A stretch of DNA of 12,593 nt from Puniceicoccales bacterium (GTDB lineage: Bacteria > Verrucomicrobiota > Verrucomicrobiia > Opitutales > UBA953). The stretch is taken from NCBI GenBank assembly GCA_031284845.1, contig JAITXH010000007.1, positions 1 to 12,593 of the forward strand, given 5' to 3'. Each line of letters begins with the position of its first letter. The stretch's first letter is position 1. Position numbers and translations under genes: made by a program. Positions 5,320 through 12,589 of the stretch are shown in pieces. Below the pieces are notes generated by a model that saw only the letters and a list, made by a program, of their open reading frames with translations, was not told the origin of the DNA and ran no database searches.

Positions 5320-7068
5320 ATGCAAGCGAAGTCTGCCAAAGCCGCCATCGGATTCCGTAACATCAATGCCCTCTGGGGGGCCATCTTCGCGCGCACCCTT
5401 GCCCGCTGCGGCATCACCCGCGCCATCATCTCCCCCGGTTCGCGTTCCACCCCGCTCGCTTATGCCCTCGCCGACGAGCCGCAAATCACAGCCACCGCCG
5501 TGCTCGATGAGCGCACTGCCGCGTTCTTCGCGCTCGGCCACTCCAAAGCCACCCGCCGACCCACCGTCCTGCTCTGCACCTCCGGCACCGCCGCCGCAAA
5601 CTATCTTCCCGCCGTCATCGAAGCCTGGCACGCCCAAGTGCCCCTGCTCGTGGTCACCGCCGACCGTCCCCCGGAGCTGCACGATTGCGGTGCCGGGCAG
5701 ACCATAAACCAGCACCACCTTTACGGCACGCATACCGTCGGCGAATTCGAGGCACCGCTGCCCGATGCGGGCAAGGACGCCCTCGCACGCTGGCGCGATC
5801 TGCTCTCTGAAGCGCTGGCACGCACACAAGCGCCCATCCCCGGCCCCGTCCACATCAACGTCCCGTTGCGGGATCCTCTGTCTCCCGCCGTCTTCCAGGC
5901 CGGCTTTTCCTACACGTTAGATGAGGAAAAAATTTCTCCTTCCGCGCCCGCCCCTGCGTTGCGGCCCGAAGCAGACCCGGCGGCCATTTTAGCTTGGGCG
6001 GCAAACTATGAACGCGGCCTCATCGTCGCCGGTGAAGCTCAACCCGCTGACCCCGCTGCTTACGCCGCCGCTGTGACCGCACTCGCCCGCGTCCTGTGTT
6101 GGCCTGTGCTCGCCGATGCGCTCAACCCTGTGCGCCACCGCGCCGGGCAGTCCGGCGCAGTCGTCATAAGCGCCTATGAGACCATCCTGCGCGAGAGCGC
6201 CCAAGCCGCCACACTGCGCCCGGATGCCATCTTGCAACTCGGGCAGCTCCCCACTGGCAAGACCCTGCGCGGCTGGCTCGGCGCCGTCCCTCTTCCCACC
6301 CTTCTTCTCTCTCCCGGCGGACGCAATCTCAACCCGCTCCACTGCGCCCACCGCACGCTCGCGCACGCTATCACCGATTTTGCCCCGGCAGATACGGCAA
6401 CCACTGGAACGCCACGGAATCCGCTCTGGGCAGCCGCCTGGCAAAAAGCTCAAGATGCTGCCGCCGCCCGGCTCGACAGTGCGCTTGACGCCGAGGCCGC
6501 GCTTTTTGAAGGCAAGGCAGTATGGCTTCTCGCCCGCTATCTCCCTGCCGATGCCATCGTCATCCTCGCCAATAGCATGCCGGTGCGCGACGCTGAATAC
6601 TTCTGGCCGGTGCAGAGCACGCACCGCCGCATTTATTGCAACCGGGGCGTCAACGGCATAGATGGCACACTGGGCACGGCACTCGGCGTGGCGGAAGGCG
6701 CGGGTGCGCCCGCCGTGTTGCTCACAGGCGATCTCTCGTTCCTGCACGATTCCAATGCCTTGCTCTTAAATGGCGACTTTTCCGGAAGCCTGACTGTCGT
6801 TCTCGTGAACAACAAGGGCGGCGGCATTTTCAACAACCTGCCCGTTGTCCGGGAAAACGTCCACTTTGAGCGTTTCTGGGGAACTCCACAAGCGGTGGAT
6901 TTCTCATTGCTGGCAGCCGCCCACGGCGTGCCTTTTGAACGCATAACGAAGTGGGCGCAGCTCATTGCCGCCATTGATAAACTGCCCGCACGCGGACTGC
7001 GCATTCTGGAAATCACCACCGATCGCGCCGCCGACGCCGCCCGGCGCAATGAGCTACTGGCGGTTTAG
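5320..7068 (+). CDS. menD: 2-succinyl-5-enolpyruvyl-6-hydroxy-3-cyclohexene-1-carboxylate synthase (MenD)
   Basis: This cytosolic, thiamine-diphosphate-dependent enzyme joins isochorismate and 2-oxoglutarate to make SEPHCHC, the first committed step of classical menaquinone synthesis. The 582-residue length is normal for MenD. Visible motifs are SPGSRSTPL (38-46), DERTAAFFALG with catalytic glutamate E64, CTSGTAAANYLPAV (86-99), ADRPPEL (114-120), NSMPVRD (418-424), NRGVNGIDGT (441-450), and the cofactor/Mg motif from GDLSFLHDSNALL (470-482) to NNKGGGIF (497-504). The ATG at 5320 is chosen because MenD homology starts soon after; the frame is open upstream to 5107 only by overlapping the previous gene. 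No Shine-Dalgarno site precedes it. It follows the polyamine gene by 70 bases and could be co-transcribed. menA lies 4.6 kb downstream; menB, C, E, F and H are not in the window. Confidence 0.96.
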   Translation: MQAKSAKAAIGFRNINALWGAIFARTLARCGITRAIISPGSRSTPLAYALADEPQITATAVLDERTAAFFALGHSKATRRPTVLLCTSGTAAANYLPAVIEAWHAQVPLLVVTADRPPELHDCGAGQTINQHHLYGTHTVGEFEAPLPDAGKDALARWRDLLSEALARTQAPIPGPVHINVPLRDPLSPAVFQAGFSYTLDEEKISPSAPAPALRPEADPAAILAWAANYERGLIVAGEAQPADPAAYAAAVTALARVLCWPVLADALNPVRHRAGQSGAVVISAYETILRESAQAATLRPDAILQLGQLPTGKTLRGWLGAVPLPTLLLSPGGRNLNPLHCAHRTLAHAITDFAPADTATTGTPRNPLWAAAWQKAQDAAAARLDSALDAEAALFEGKAVWLLARYLPADAIVILANSMPVRDAEYFWPVQSTHRRIYCNRGVNGIDGTLGTALGVAEGAGAPAVLLTGDLSFLHDSNALLLNGDFSGSLTVVLVNNKGGGIFNNLPVVRENVHFERFWGTPQAVDFSLLAAAHGVPFERITKWAQLIAAIDKLPARGLRILEITTDRAADAARRNELLAV

Positions 7069-7081
7069 GAAATGCGGGAAA

Positions 7082-7130
7082 CCCGGACAGACTTCACGGA
7101 CGTGGAGTCCCTGAAGCGCCTTCGTCCGGG
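7082..7130. terminator. Two-tier hairpin between convergent genes, possible bidirectional terminator
   Basis: CCCGGAC (7082-7088) pairs with GTCCGGG (7124-7130). Nested inside, CTTCA (7092-7096) pairs with TGAAG (7112-7116), and GGAC (7098-7101) with GTCC (7107-7110), around GTGGA. It fills the 68-base gap between the menD stop and the stop of the opposing gene. There is no T-run on either strand, so it would not be a standard intrinsic terminator. CGGG-AAA-CCCG (7075-7085) is a competing small hairpin. Confidence 0.45.
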
Positions 7131-7136
7131 GACGAT

Positions 7137-8027
7137 TTAGCGTGGGACTTGGGGAAGAGGCGCTGGTGGTGCTGGCTGGGGTGCGGGTGCCTCTGGCTGC
7201 CCGGGTTGGGGCACCGGCACGCTCATCTGGGGCGCAGCCCCCGCAGGATTCACAGAGGAAGCCGTTTCGCCGCTAGCCTGAGATTGGCGCAGTTGGCCCA
7301 ATTGCGAAAAAACACGATTGCGCTGCTCGGGACTCATCGCCCTCATCTGCTCATAAAATGCCCTTCGTTGCTCCCCGGACGCTTCCGAACCGGTGCTCTG
7401 CAAAGCAAGAAACTGCATGGCCGTATCACGCGCATCAAATTCGACACTGCCGGGCATCAAGTTTCCCACCATCCCAAATTCTCCTGCGGGGAGCGGTGCC
7501 ACCCGCGGCGTGATGCTCATCGGCTCCCCGGTCGTCAGAATCATTTCCAACTTCATCGGCGCGCCTCCTTCAAGGCGCACTATCGCGCTACGGCTTCTGA
7601 AATCTACTCCTTCGACAAACCATTTAGCCTTGGCGTCGCGCACACGCACCCATTGTGACTCACCGGTAGCGGGATCCGTGAGACTCACTTGCGCCTTGTC
7701 TCCTTTGCCCATCATCCCGTGCAATTCCAGCGGTGCATTGGATGCACTCCTCGCGGCAGGAGATGCCATCATCGCCCGCCGTCCAGCACCGCCGCCGCCA
7801 CGCCGTCCGCCGCCGCCAAAAGCACCCCAGCCACCGCCGCCGCCACCACCACCGCCACCGGCTCCACGCCCGTAACCGCGACGCCCGATGCGCTCACCGG
7901 GAACATCTCCTGCACCTTGAGCGGGAGGCAGCTGGCCGAATGAAGGAGGGGCCTCTTGCGCACAAAGAAAATCCGCGCCAGATACCGCGACGGTAAACAT
8001 AAGAAGTTGGTGTAGTTTTGAACGCAT
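7137..8027 (-). CDS. Secreted glycine-rich protein of unknown function
   Basis: This 296-residue protein is of unknown role. It begins with a likely Sec signal peptide (residues 1-23, MRSKLHQLLMFTVAVSGADFLCA, cleaved before QEAPPS), so the product should be exported. Residues 50-83 are Gly/Arg-rich and include ten consecutive glycines (57-66). Residues 98-176 look like a small beta domain (LELHGMMGKGDKAQVSL, then GESQWVRV and AIVRLEGG), of a kind I associate with secreted proteins of Verrucomicrobiota, from memory. Residues 216-250 are charged and probably helical (EQRRAFYEQMRAMSPEQRNRVF). The tail (260-296) is Pro/Gln-rich. It is convergent with menD and lies 143 bases downstream of acpS on the same strand, with its own candidate promoter. 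There is no Shine-Dalgarno site; the ATG at 8027 is supported by the signal peptide. Surface or cell-envelope association is a guess. Confidence 0.75.
   Translation of the reverse strand: MRSKLHQLLMFTVAVSGADFLCAQEAPPSFGQLPPAQGAGDVPGERIGRRGYGRGAGGGGGGGGGGWGAFGGGGRRGGGGAGRRAMMASPAARSASNAPLELHGMMGKGDKAQVSLTDPATGESQWVRVRDAKAKWFVEGVDFRSRSAIVRLEGGAPMKLEMILTTGEPMSITPRVAPLPAGEFGMVGNLMPGSVEFDARDTAMQFLALQSTGSEASGEQRRAFYEQMRAMSPEQRNRVFSQLGQLRQSQASGETASSVNPAGAAPQMSVPVPQPGQPEAPAPQPAPPAPLPQVPR
7830..7859 (-). repeat. GGN codon tract encoding ten glycines
   Basis: Ten successive GGT/GGC codons (read on the - strand) form a trinucleotide-type tract within the glycine-rich gene. Further GGN clusters follow at about 7788-7820. 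Such tracts can change length by replication slippage in steps of three bases without breaking the frame. Confidence 0.7.
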
Positions 8028-8069
8028 GGGGGGAATGTTTATAGACTGCTTGCTTGGAAAGACTGCGCC

Positions 8070-8098
8070 ATAAGAACGCAGCTAGATTCCTTTGACAA
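8070..8098 (-). promoter_or_regulatory. Candidate sigma-70-type promoter of the glycine-rich protein gene
   Basis: Read on the - strand, TTGTCA (8098-8093) is a five-of-six -35 match. It is followed after exactly 17 bases by TCTTAT (8075-8070), a four-of-six -10. Transcription would start near 8063, leaving a leader of about 35 bases before the ATG at 8027. This suggests the gene need not be read through from acpS. Confidence 0.45.
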
Positions 8099-8170
8099 CC
8101 CCGCTTTATACGAAAAGTGACGCTTGGGCAGCACACAGGCATTCAGTCGTTTTTGCATAAAAAAAGCTAC

Positions 8171-8584
8171 TTATCCTGTGATTACTGCAAAGGCCTGGGC
8201 AAGCGAGGCGGTATGCGTGAGCGAGATGAAGATGCGGGAGGCACCCCGGGAATGCAGCAGCGCGGCCCCTTTTGCGTCAAGCACGATGGACGGTGCGCCG
8301 GTTTCCGCAGTGACGACACCCACGCTGGTCAAGTCCAGCTCTGCGCCGATGCCTGTGCCAAACGCCTTGCTGACAGCCTCTTTTGCTGCCCAGCGTGCCG
8401 CGAGCGAAGGCCACGGGTTGCCGAGCGCCATGCAATGCGCCCGCTCCTCAGGGGTGAAAACGCGCTCGAGGAAAGCATCGCCATGCCGCTCAACGGCACG
8501 GCGGATTCTGGCGATTTCCACGAGGTCAACCCCGACACCGAGCACGGTGCCCGAAGTGGGCAAATTGAGACTTGCTGCATTCAT
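8171..8584 (-). CDS. acpS: Holo-[acyl-carrier-protein] synthase
   Basis: AcpS transfers the 4'-phosphopantetheine arm of coenzyme A to a serine of acyl carrier protein, activating it for fatty-acid synthesis in the cytosol. The 137-residue length is normal for the trimeric AcpS family. The hallmarks are GVGVDLVEIARI (16-27) with Mg-binding D20, RVFTPEE (41-47), RWAAKEAVSKAFGTGIG (64-80) with metal-binding E69, and ISLTHTASLAQAFAV (120-134) near the C-terminus. The start at 8584 gives about 13 residues before the conserved core; no Shine-Dalgarno site is visible to confirm it. It is divergent from fmdB, with 218 bases between them. On the - strand a T7 run follows five bases after the stop (8165-8159) without a clear stem before it. 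Confidence 0.95.
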   Translation of the reverse strand: MNAASLNLPTSGTVLGVGVDLVEIARIRRAVERHGDAFLERVFTPEERAHCMALGNPWPSLAARWAAKEAVSKAFGTGIGAELDLTSVGVVTAETGAPSIVLDAKGAALLHSRGASRIFISLTHTASLAQAFAVITG

Positions 8585-8670
8585 CCGGTAAAATCGTTAT
8601 CGCCTGAATCTCTTATGTGCCGGCGTGTCTGGCAACGCCTGAACACGGTATTTTCCCAAAAAATCGCCGC

Positions 8671-8700
8671 ATTATCTTTTCCCTCAGGCAGGAGGCGCAA
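8671..8700 (-). promoter_or_regulatory. Candidate promoter of acpS
   Basis: On the - strand TTGCGC (8700-8695) is followed after 18 bases by GATAAT (8676-8671), a five-of-six -10 match. It would give a leader of about 80 bases. The remainder of the 218-base acpS-fmdB intergenic region shows no gene or clear repeat, and I found no convincing promoter for fmdB. Confidence 0.3.
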
Positions 8701-8802
8701 AAAACCGCGAAAGAGGGAAGCGGCCATGTTTAATTCGCGCATTTCACGGGAAACGGGAAAGATTCGACAAAGCCGGGTGAATTCTCATGAAACTGGCGCG
8801 TT

Positions 8803-9030
8803 ATGCCCTTATACGAATACGAATGTCGCGACTGTCACAAGGTCTCCGAAATCCTTGTCTCAGCCTACCGCTCTCCCGTCTGCCCACATTGTGGAGGCAC
8901 AGGGCTTGAAAAACTGCTCTCGGCGTTCGCCACCAGCGGCGGGCAAAGCAGCGGACATGTCCACTCAGCATCCTGCGGGTGTGCGCGGGCACATGGACAA
9001 TGCTGCGGCGGGCACGGTTGCGCCGCCTGA
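8803..9030 (+). CDS. FmdB family zinc-ribbon protein
   Basis: This small 75-residue protein begins with the classic FmdB opening MPLYEYECRDCHKVSEIL. It has a CxxC pair (C8, C11), a second CPHC pair (C27, C30) forming a zinc ribbon, and GLEKLLSAF (34-42). The family is named after a putative regulator linked to the formamidase/amide operon; its real function is not settled. The C-terminal tail (52-73) is unusually rich in Cys and His: H52, H54, C58, C60, H64, C67, C68, H71, C73. That suggests a second metal-binding segment, a variable feature of the family. It is divergent from acpS and is followed after 73 bases by the TPR gene, so it may be the first gene of that set. No Shine-Dalgarno site is seen. 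The start is firm because of the conserved N-terminus. Confidence 0.88.
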   Translation: MPLYEYECRDCHKVSEILVSAYRSPVCPHCGGTGLEKLLSAFATSGGQSSGHVHSASCGCARAHGQCCGGHGCAA

Positions 9031-9103
9031 ATCCTCCCGGAAAATTTACTTCGTGGAAAAAAATTGCCCAGCAGACAATACGCCCGGCATCGCCGCAAAA
9101 CGA

Positions 9104-10081
9104 ATGCCGGCATGGCGCCTCCTCGCGTGCGTCTGCTTGTCCGCAACCGCAACAGTAACGATGCCTGCGGCGGAAACGCAAAGCACCACCCGACCGAACG
9201 CCCCGCCGCCAGCCTCGAATACAGGCGAGGCGCTGCGCAACGAAGCAGACACGCGGACACTGGAAGCCATCCTGGACGACCAGGCAACGCTTCTGGATGC
9301 ACTGCAAACCGACCCCGAATTAAAACGCCTGCCCGAGGCCGAAAAGGAGCGCCGCGTGCTCGACTTGACGCGCCGCTACGAGGCACTGCTGGAGCGGCGT
9401 CCGCGCGATGGCGCGGTGATGATTTTATACGGGAAATTTTTGCGTCTTGTGGATGCGCGAGCCGAGGCAAACCACTGGTTTGAGAAGGCCGACGCGCTCT
9501 TGCCGGGGATGTCCGTCATCAAGCACCAGATGGGCGTCTATGCCGCAGAAGAAGGCAATTACGTGCGTGCGCTCGACCTGCTGGAGACCACCGTTTCGCT
9601 GGAGCCAAAGGCCGCCGTCTATCATTACCACCTCGGTGAGTTTCTCGCCACTTACCGCCCGCATCTCGTGCGCGAAAAACTGCTGAAACGGGAAGACTGT
9701 GACGCCCGAATGCAGGCTGCATTTGCGCACGCCGTGGAGCTGAACCCGAATGAGCCGGGCTACCACTGGCGCTATGCGCAAAGCTTCTTCGACTGCGAAA
9801 AACCCGAATGGCCTCGTGCGCTCGCCGCATGGAAGCGTCTGGCGGCCATAGCACGCACGCCGCTTGAACGCGAAGCGATCAGCCTCTATCAGGCCCGCGT
9901 GCTCATCGCCTTGGGCCAACGCGCCGAAGCAAAGCTATTGATAGATGCAGGCAAGGCACCCCAACTGGAAAAAACGCGCGGCGAACTTCGCGAGTTGCTG
10001 CGCCCCAAGGTTGCGCCGCTTCCGATCGCACCCACGACAGCACCAGCGCCCGAATCCGGAAAACTTTCTCCCATCCCATGA
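9104..10081 (+). CDS. Exported tetratricopeptide-repeat protein
   Basis: This 325-residue protein has a hydrophobic N-terminus (MPAWRLLACVCLSATATVTMPA, residues 1-22) consistent with a Sec signal peptide. LLAC at 6-9 resembles a lipobox but is very close to the N-terminus. Residues about 50-100 are charged and helical (LEAILDDQATLLDAL and beyond). TPR-like helical pairs follow at about 102-135 (MILYGKFLRLVDARAEANHWFEKADALLP), 137-168 (KHQMGVYAAEEGNYVRALDLLETTVSLEP), 171-214 with an insertion, and 217-280. The tail is Pro-rich. TPRs bind proteins; the partner is unknown. The frame stays open far upstream to 8117, but that part crosses acpS on the opposite strand and fmdB in another frame. The ATG at 9104 is the one that gives a signal peptide. 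Its stop overlaps the next gene's ATG (ATGA), suggesting coupled translation with the M50 peptidase and perhaps a shared job in the envelope. Confidence 0.8.
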   Translation: MPAWRLLACVCLSATATVTMPAAETQSTTRPNAPPPASNTGEALRNEADTRTLEAILDDQATLLDALQTDPELKRLPEAEKERRVLDLTRRYEALLERRPRDGAVMILYGKFLRLVDARAEANHWFEKADALLPGMSVIKHQMGVYAAEEGNYVRALDLLETTVSLEPKAAVYHYHLGEFLATYRPHLVREKLLKREDCDARMQAAFAHAVELNPNEPGYHWRYAQSFFDCEKPEWPRALAAWKRLAAIARTPLEREAISLYQARVLIALGQRAEAKLLIDAGKAPQLEKTRGELRELLRPKVAPLPIAPTTAPAPESGKLSPIP

Positions 10082-10767
10082 ATCCCGCAGTCCTTTCCCA
10101 AGCCGGCATTTTCTTCGTCATCCTGCTTTGCAGCCTCGCACTGCACGAATTCGCCCATGCCTGGGTAGCCGATAAACGGGGCGACCCCCTGCCCCGCGCC
10201 CAAGGGCGCGTTACGCTCGACCCGCTTGCCCACCTCGACCCTCTGGGTTCATTTCTGATTCCCGGCGCAATGATTCTGCTGCCGATACTCACGGGCGGTT
10301 CGCTGCCCATGGCGCTGATCGGCTGGGGCAAGCCCGTGCAGGTCTCGCTGCCCAATTCGAAAACACGCCGTCTGGACGACATCCTCATCACATTGGCAGG
10401 GCCGGGCATGAACCTGCTCATCGCGCTGGTAAGCTCAATCGTGGCAGGCGTCGCGCTGGGACTTTCCAGCAGCTCCACGGAAGCACTGGAACGCATCTTC
10501 CTCCCCGTCATCCTCATCAACATCATGCTCGCCGTCTTCAACCTCATCCCGGTCCCGCCCCTGGATGGCTCGCGCGTCCTGTTTCACATGATACACATGA
10601 AGGAAGAGACTTATGCACGGCTCGCCTCGTTTGGCTGGATCATCCTCCTCATCCTCATCAATATACCGCCCGTGCGCATGCTCTTCGGCTACGCACTGGT
10701 ATTCGCCCGGCTCCCGTTTCTGCTACTGATCCACTTCATCGCAGGTTTGCTCCAGCACCAGTCGTGA
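10078..10767 (+). CDS. Site-2-protease-like M50 family membrane metalloprotease
   Basis: This 229-residue integral membrane protein has about five to six hydrophobic segments (near 9-28, 58-83, 103-128, 139-158, 184-197 and 200-226). The zinc-binding motif HEFAH lies at 23-27 inside the first segment. The third-ligand motif NLIPVPPLDG lies at 155-164, with D163. These define compact M50 intramembrane proteases without a PDZ domain, which cleave transmembrane substrates. LDPLAHLDPLGS (48-59) and LITLAGPGMN (103-112) are typical of this bacterial subgroup. The length is normal. Translation is probably coupled to the upstream TPR gene through the ATGA overlap, and the RodZ-like gene follows after 67 bases. 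The natural substrate is not known; a role in regulated proteolysis of envelope proteins is an inference. Confidence 0.92.
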   Translation: MNPAVLSQAGIFFVILLCSLALHEFAHAWVADKRGDPLPRAQGRVTLDPLAHLDPLGSFLIPGAMILLPILTGGSLPMALIGWGKPVQVSLPNSKTRRLDDILITLAGPGMNLLIALVSSIVAGVALGLSSSSTEALERIFLPVILINIMLAVFNLIPVPPLDGSRVLFHMIHMKEETYARLASFGWIILLILINIPPVRMLFGYALVFARLPFLLLIHFIAGLLQHQS

Positions 10768-10834
10768 AATATGCAGTCTAAAAACGATTTGCCTCGACTC
10801 CACGAACCGTCCAGCCACAACCCGTTTAACAATT

Positions 10835-11668
10835 ATGCAAAGCATCGGCGAAAAACTGTCCGAGGCGCGGCAGCGTCAAGGTCTCCTCATCCGCGAAGCC
10901 GCGGAGAGCACCAAGGTGCGCGGCGATTACCTCGAGGCGATGGAAAACAACAAGTTTGATCTGATCCCGCTCGCTGAGGTCTATCGGCGGGGATTTTTGA
11001 AAATATACGCCAAATTTCTGCATTTGGATCCGGACAAAATCCTGGGGGAATTTTCCCTGCTCAGTCCGGCATTCTCGCCCTTGCCGACCAGCCGCCGTCT
11101 GCAACGCGACGCCTTGAAAGGCACCGACACCGCATCGGGCGGAAGCACCAGCACAGGCCCCGTTTTCACCACTGGAGGGCTTGCGCCCGATGTGGACTTC
11201 ACCGAATCAACAGAAAACCGGGACGCGCATCCCCTGCCCAAGCTCTGGATATGGGGCGGCATCGCCATTGCACTGGCGCTCGTCATCGTCCTCGCAGTCG
11301 CCGTGTTGAGCGACAGCACGGCTGACACCTCTCCGCCACCACGCCCCGAACGGTCCATTGCATCTGCCTCGCTCAGGTATCCCATCAAAGTCCACCTTTT
11401 TGCGATGAAACGCACTTCGGTTAAGGTCCAAGAGGGTTACGGCAAGCGCACCCAAAAATTAATTTATCAGAACAAAGACCTCAACCCGAGCCAACGCGGT
11501 GGCTATGAAATTGTCGTTAACCAAGGCCCCCTCTGGATCTCATCGCCGGATATCGCCGAAGTTCAGGTGCGCATGCCAAACGGTCAGACTCTCGGAGCAC
11601 CGCCCGGCAGCCGCAATTCGCTCGCTTTCACGATAGACGATAATTTTCTTCTGAAGCGTAATCGGTAA
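10835..11668 (+). CDS. RodZ-like helix-turn-helix membrane protein
   Basis: This 277-residue protein has RodZ architecture: a cytoplasmic N-terminal Xre-type helix-turn-helix domain (about 3-72), a linker (75-136), one transmembrane segment (about 137-158) and an extracytoplasmic C-terminal domain (about 180-277). In the first domain, IGEKLSEARQRQGLLIREAAEST and VYRRGFLKIYAKFLHLDPDKIL match the HTH_25 type. RodZ links MreB to the cell-wall machinery in rods, but many HTH_25 proteins outside Proteobacteria are only RodZ-like. The C-terminal domain (YPIKVHLFAMKRTSVKVQEG through ISSPDIAEVQVRMPNGQTL) sits where the DUF4115 beta domain normally is, and I cannot confirm it belongs to that family. 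The start ATG at 10835 is supported by the conserved domain beginning at once; there is no Shine-Dalgarno site. menA follows after 30 bases, suggesting an operon. Confidence 0.78.
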   Translation: MQSIGEKLSEARQRQGLLIREAAESTKVRGDYLEAMENNKFDLIPLAEVYRRGFLKIYAKFLHLDPDKILGEFSLLSPAFSPLPTSRRLQRDALKGTDTASGGSTSTGPVFTTGGLAPDVDFTESTENRDAHPLPKLWIWGGIAIALALVIVLAVAVLSDSTADTSPPPRPERSIASASLRYPIKVHLFAMKRTSVKVQEGYGKRTQKLIYQNKDLNPSQRGGYEIVVNQGPLWISSPDIAEVQVRMPNGQTLGAPPGSRNSLAFTIDDNFLLKRNR

Positions 11669-11698
11669 CACCACGCCAAGCGCCTTCGCGTTTTTCTG

Positions 11699-12589
11699 AT
11701 GCCGGCGTCCCCTTCCATGCGTCCGTGGCTGCTCGCAGCCCGCCCCAAGACTCTGCCTGCCGCGCTCGCCCCCGTCATGCTCGGCTCGGCGAGCGCAGCC
11801 GCAGTGGAGGCCTTTGCCCCGATGCCCGCGCTACTGGCATTGCTCTTTGCCGTGCTCATGCAGATCACCTGTAATTTTGCCAATGATTATGGTGATTTTA
11901 TGCGCGGCGCAGACACTCCTGAGCGCCTTGGCCCGGCGCGGGCAGTGGCCTCTGGCTGGGTGGCACCCCAGGCAATGCGCCGGGCAGTAGTATTGCTGGC
12001 AGCGGCTTCATTTTGCACCGGGCTGCTCCTTGTCTTCTGGGGCGGCTGGTGGCTCATCGGGGTCGGCACCATTTGCCTGCTGGCTTGCCTGGCCTATACA
12101 GGCGGCCCTTTCCCGCTCGCTTATAACGGACTCGGCGACGTGTTTGTCATCGTGTTTTTCGGATTCGCCGCCGTGCTTTTCACCGCATATGTGCAGTGCG
12201 GCTTCTTCCCCGCCCAGGCTTGGGTGGCTGCTCCCGCGTGCGGGCTGCTCGCGGCAAATATCCTCGTCGTAAACAATGCACGCGACATGGAAACCGATGC
12301 CCGTGCGGGCAAGCGCACGACTGTCGTGCGCTACGGACGCGGCTTCGCCCGCGCCCAATACGCCCTTTCCATGGCGTTCGCACTGGCGCTCCCCGCAGTG
12401 CTGCTGTTGCTTGGCTCCGGCCCCGGAGCACTCCTGCCTCTGCTCGCCTCCCCCGTGGGCATAGCGATGGCGCTTGGTTTTTGCCGTGTGCGCGAGCCTT
12501 CCGCATACAACGCCTGGTTGGGGCGCACAGCGGCATTTTTGCTCGCCTACGCCGCTCTGTTTTCATTGGGGATTTTGTTCGGGAAATAG
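11699..12589 (+). CDS. menA: 1,4-dihydroxy-2-naphthoate polyprenyltransferase (MenA)
   Basis: MenA is a UbiA-superfamily membrane enzyme that attaches a polyprenyl chain to 1,4-dihydroxy-2-naphthoate, giving demethylmenaquinone. The 296-residue protein is highly hydrophobic, with about eight to nine membrane segments. It opens with RPWLLAARPKTLPAALAPV (8-26), a MenA-specific N-terminus. The two Asp-rich Mg-diphosphate motifs are present: NFANDYGDFMRGAD (59-72) and NNARDMETDARAGKRTT (192-208). LAYTGGPFPLAYNGLGD (131-147) is also characteristic. ATG codons at 11699 and 11717 are both possible; the second starts MRPWLLAARPKTL, closer to many homologues, and neither has a Shine-Dalgarno site. It lies 30 bases after the RodZ-like gene and is probably co-transcribed with it. 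It completes the second men step in the window, apart from menD. The gene ends four bases before the window edge. Confidence 0.95.
   Translation: MPASPSMRPWLLAARPKTLPAALAPVMLGSASAAAVEAFAPMPALLALLFAVLMQITCNFANDYGDFMRGADTPERLGPARAVASGWVAPQAMRRAVVLLAAASFCTGLLLVFWGGWWLIGVGTICLLACLAYTGGPFPLAYNGLGDVFVIVFFGFAAVLFTAYVQCGFFPAQAWVAAPACGLLAANILVVNNARDMETDARAGKRTTVVRYGRGFARAQYALSMAFALALPAVLLLLGSGPGALLPLLASPVGIAMALGFCRVREPSAYNAWLGRTAAFLLAYAALFSLGILFGK

Noticed and set aside
7689..7996. Pro/Arg/His-rich + strand frames opposite the glycine tract
   Set aside because: They are the complement of the GGN codon tract; proline and histidine runs arise from reading it in antisense, with no domain or start support.
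8117..9103. A long + strand frame continuous with the TPR gene
   Set aside because: It runs antisense to acpS and out of frame through fmdB. The translation lacks domain-like sequence until the signal peptide at 9104, so it is only an open upstream extension.
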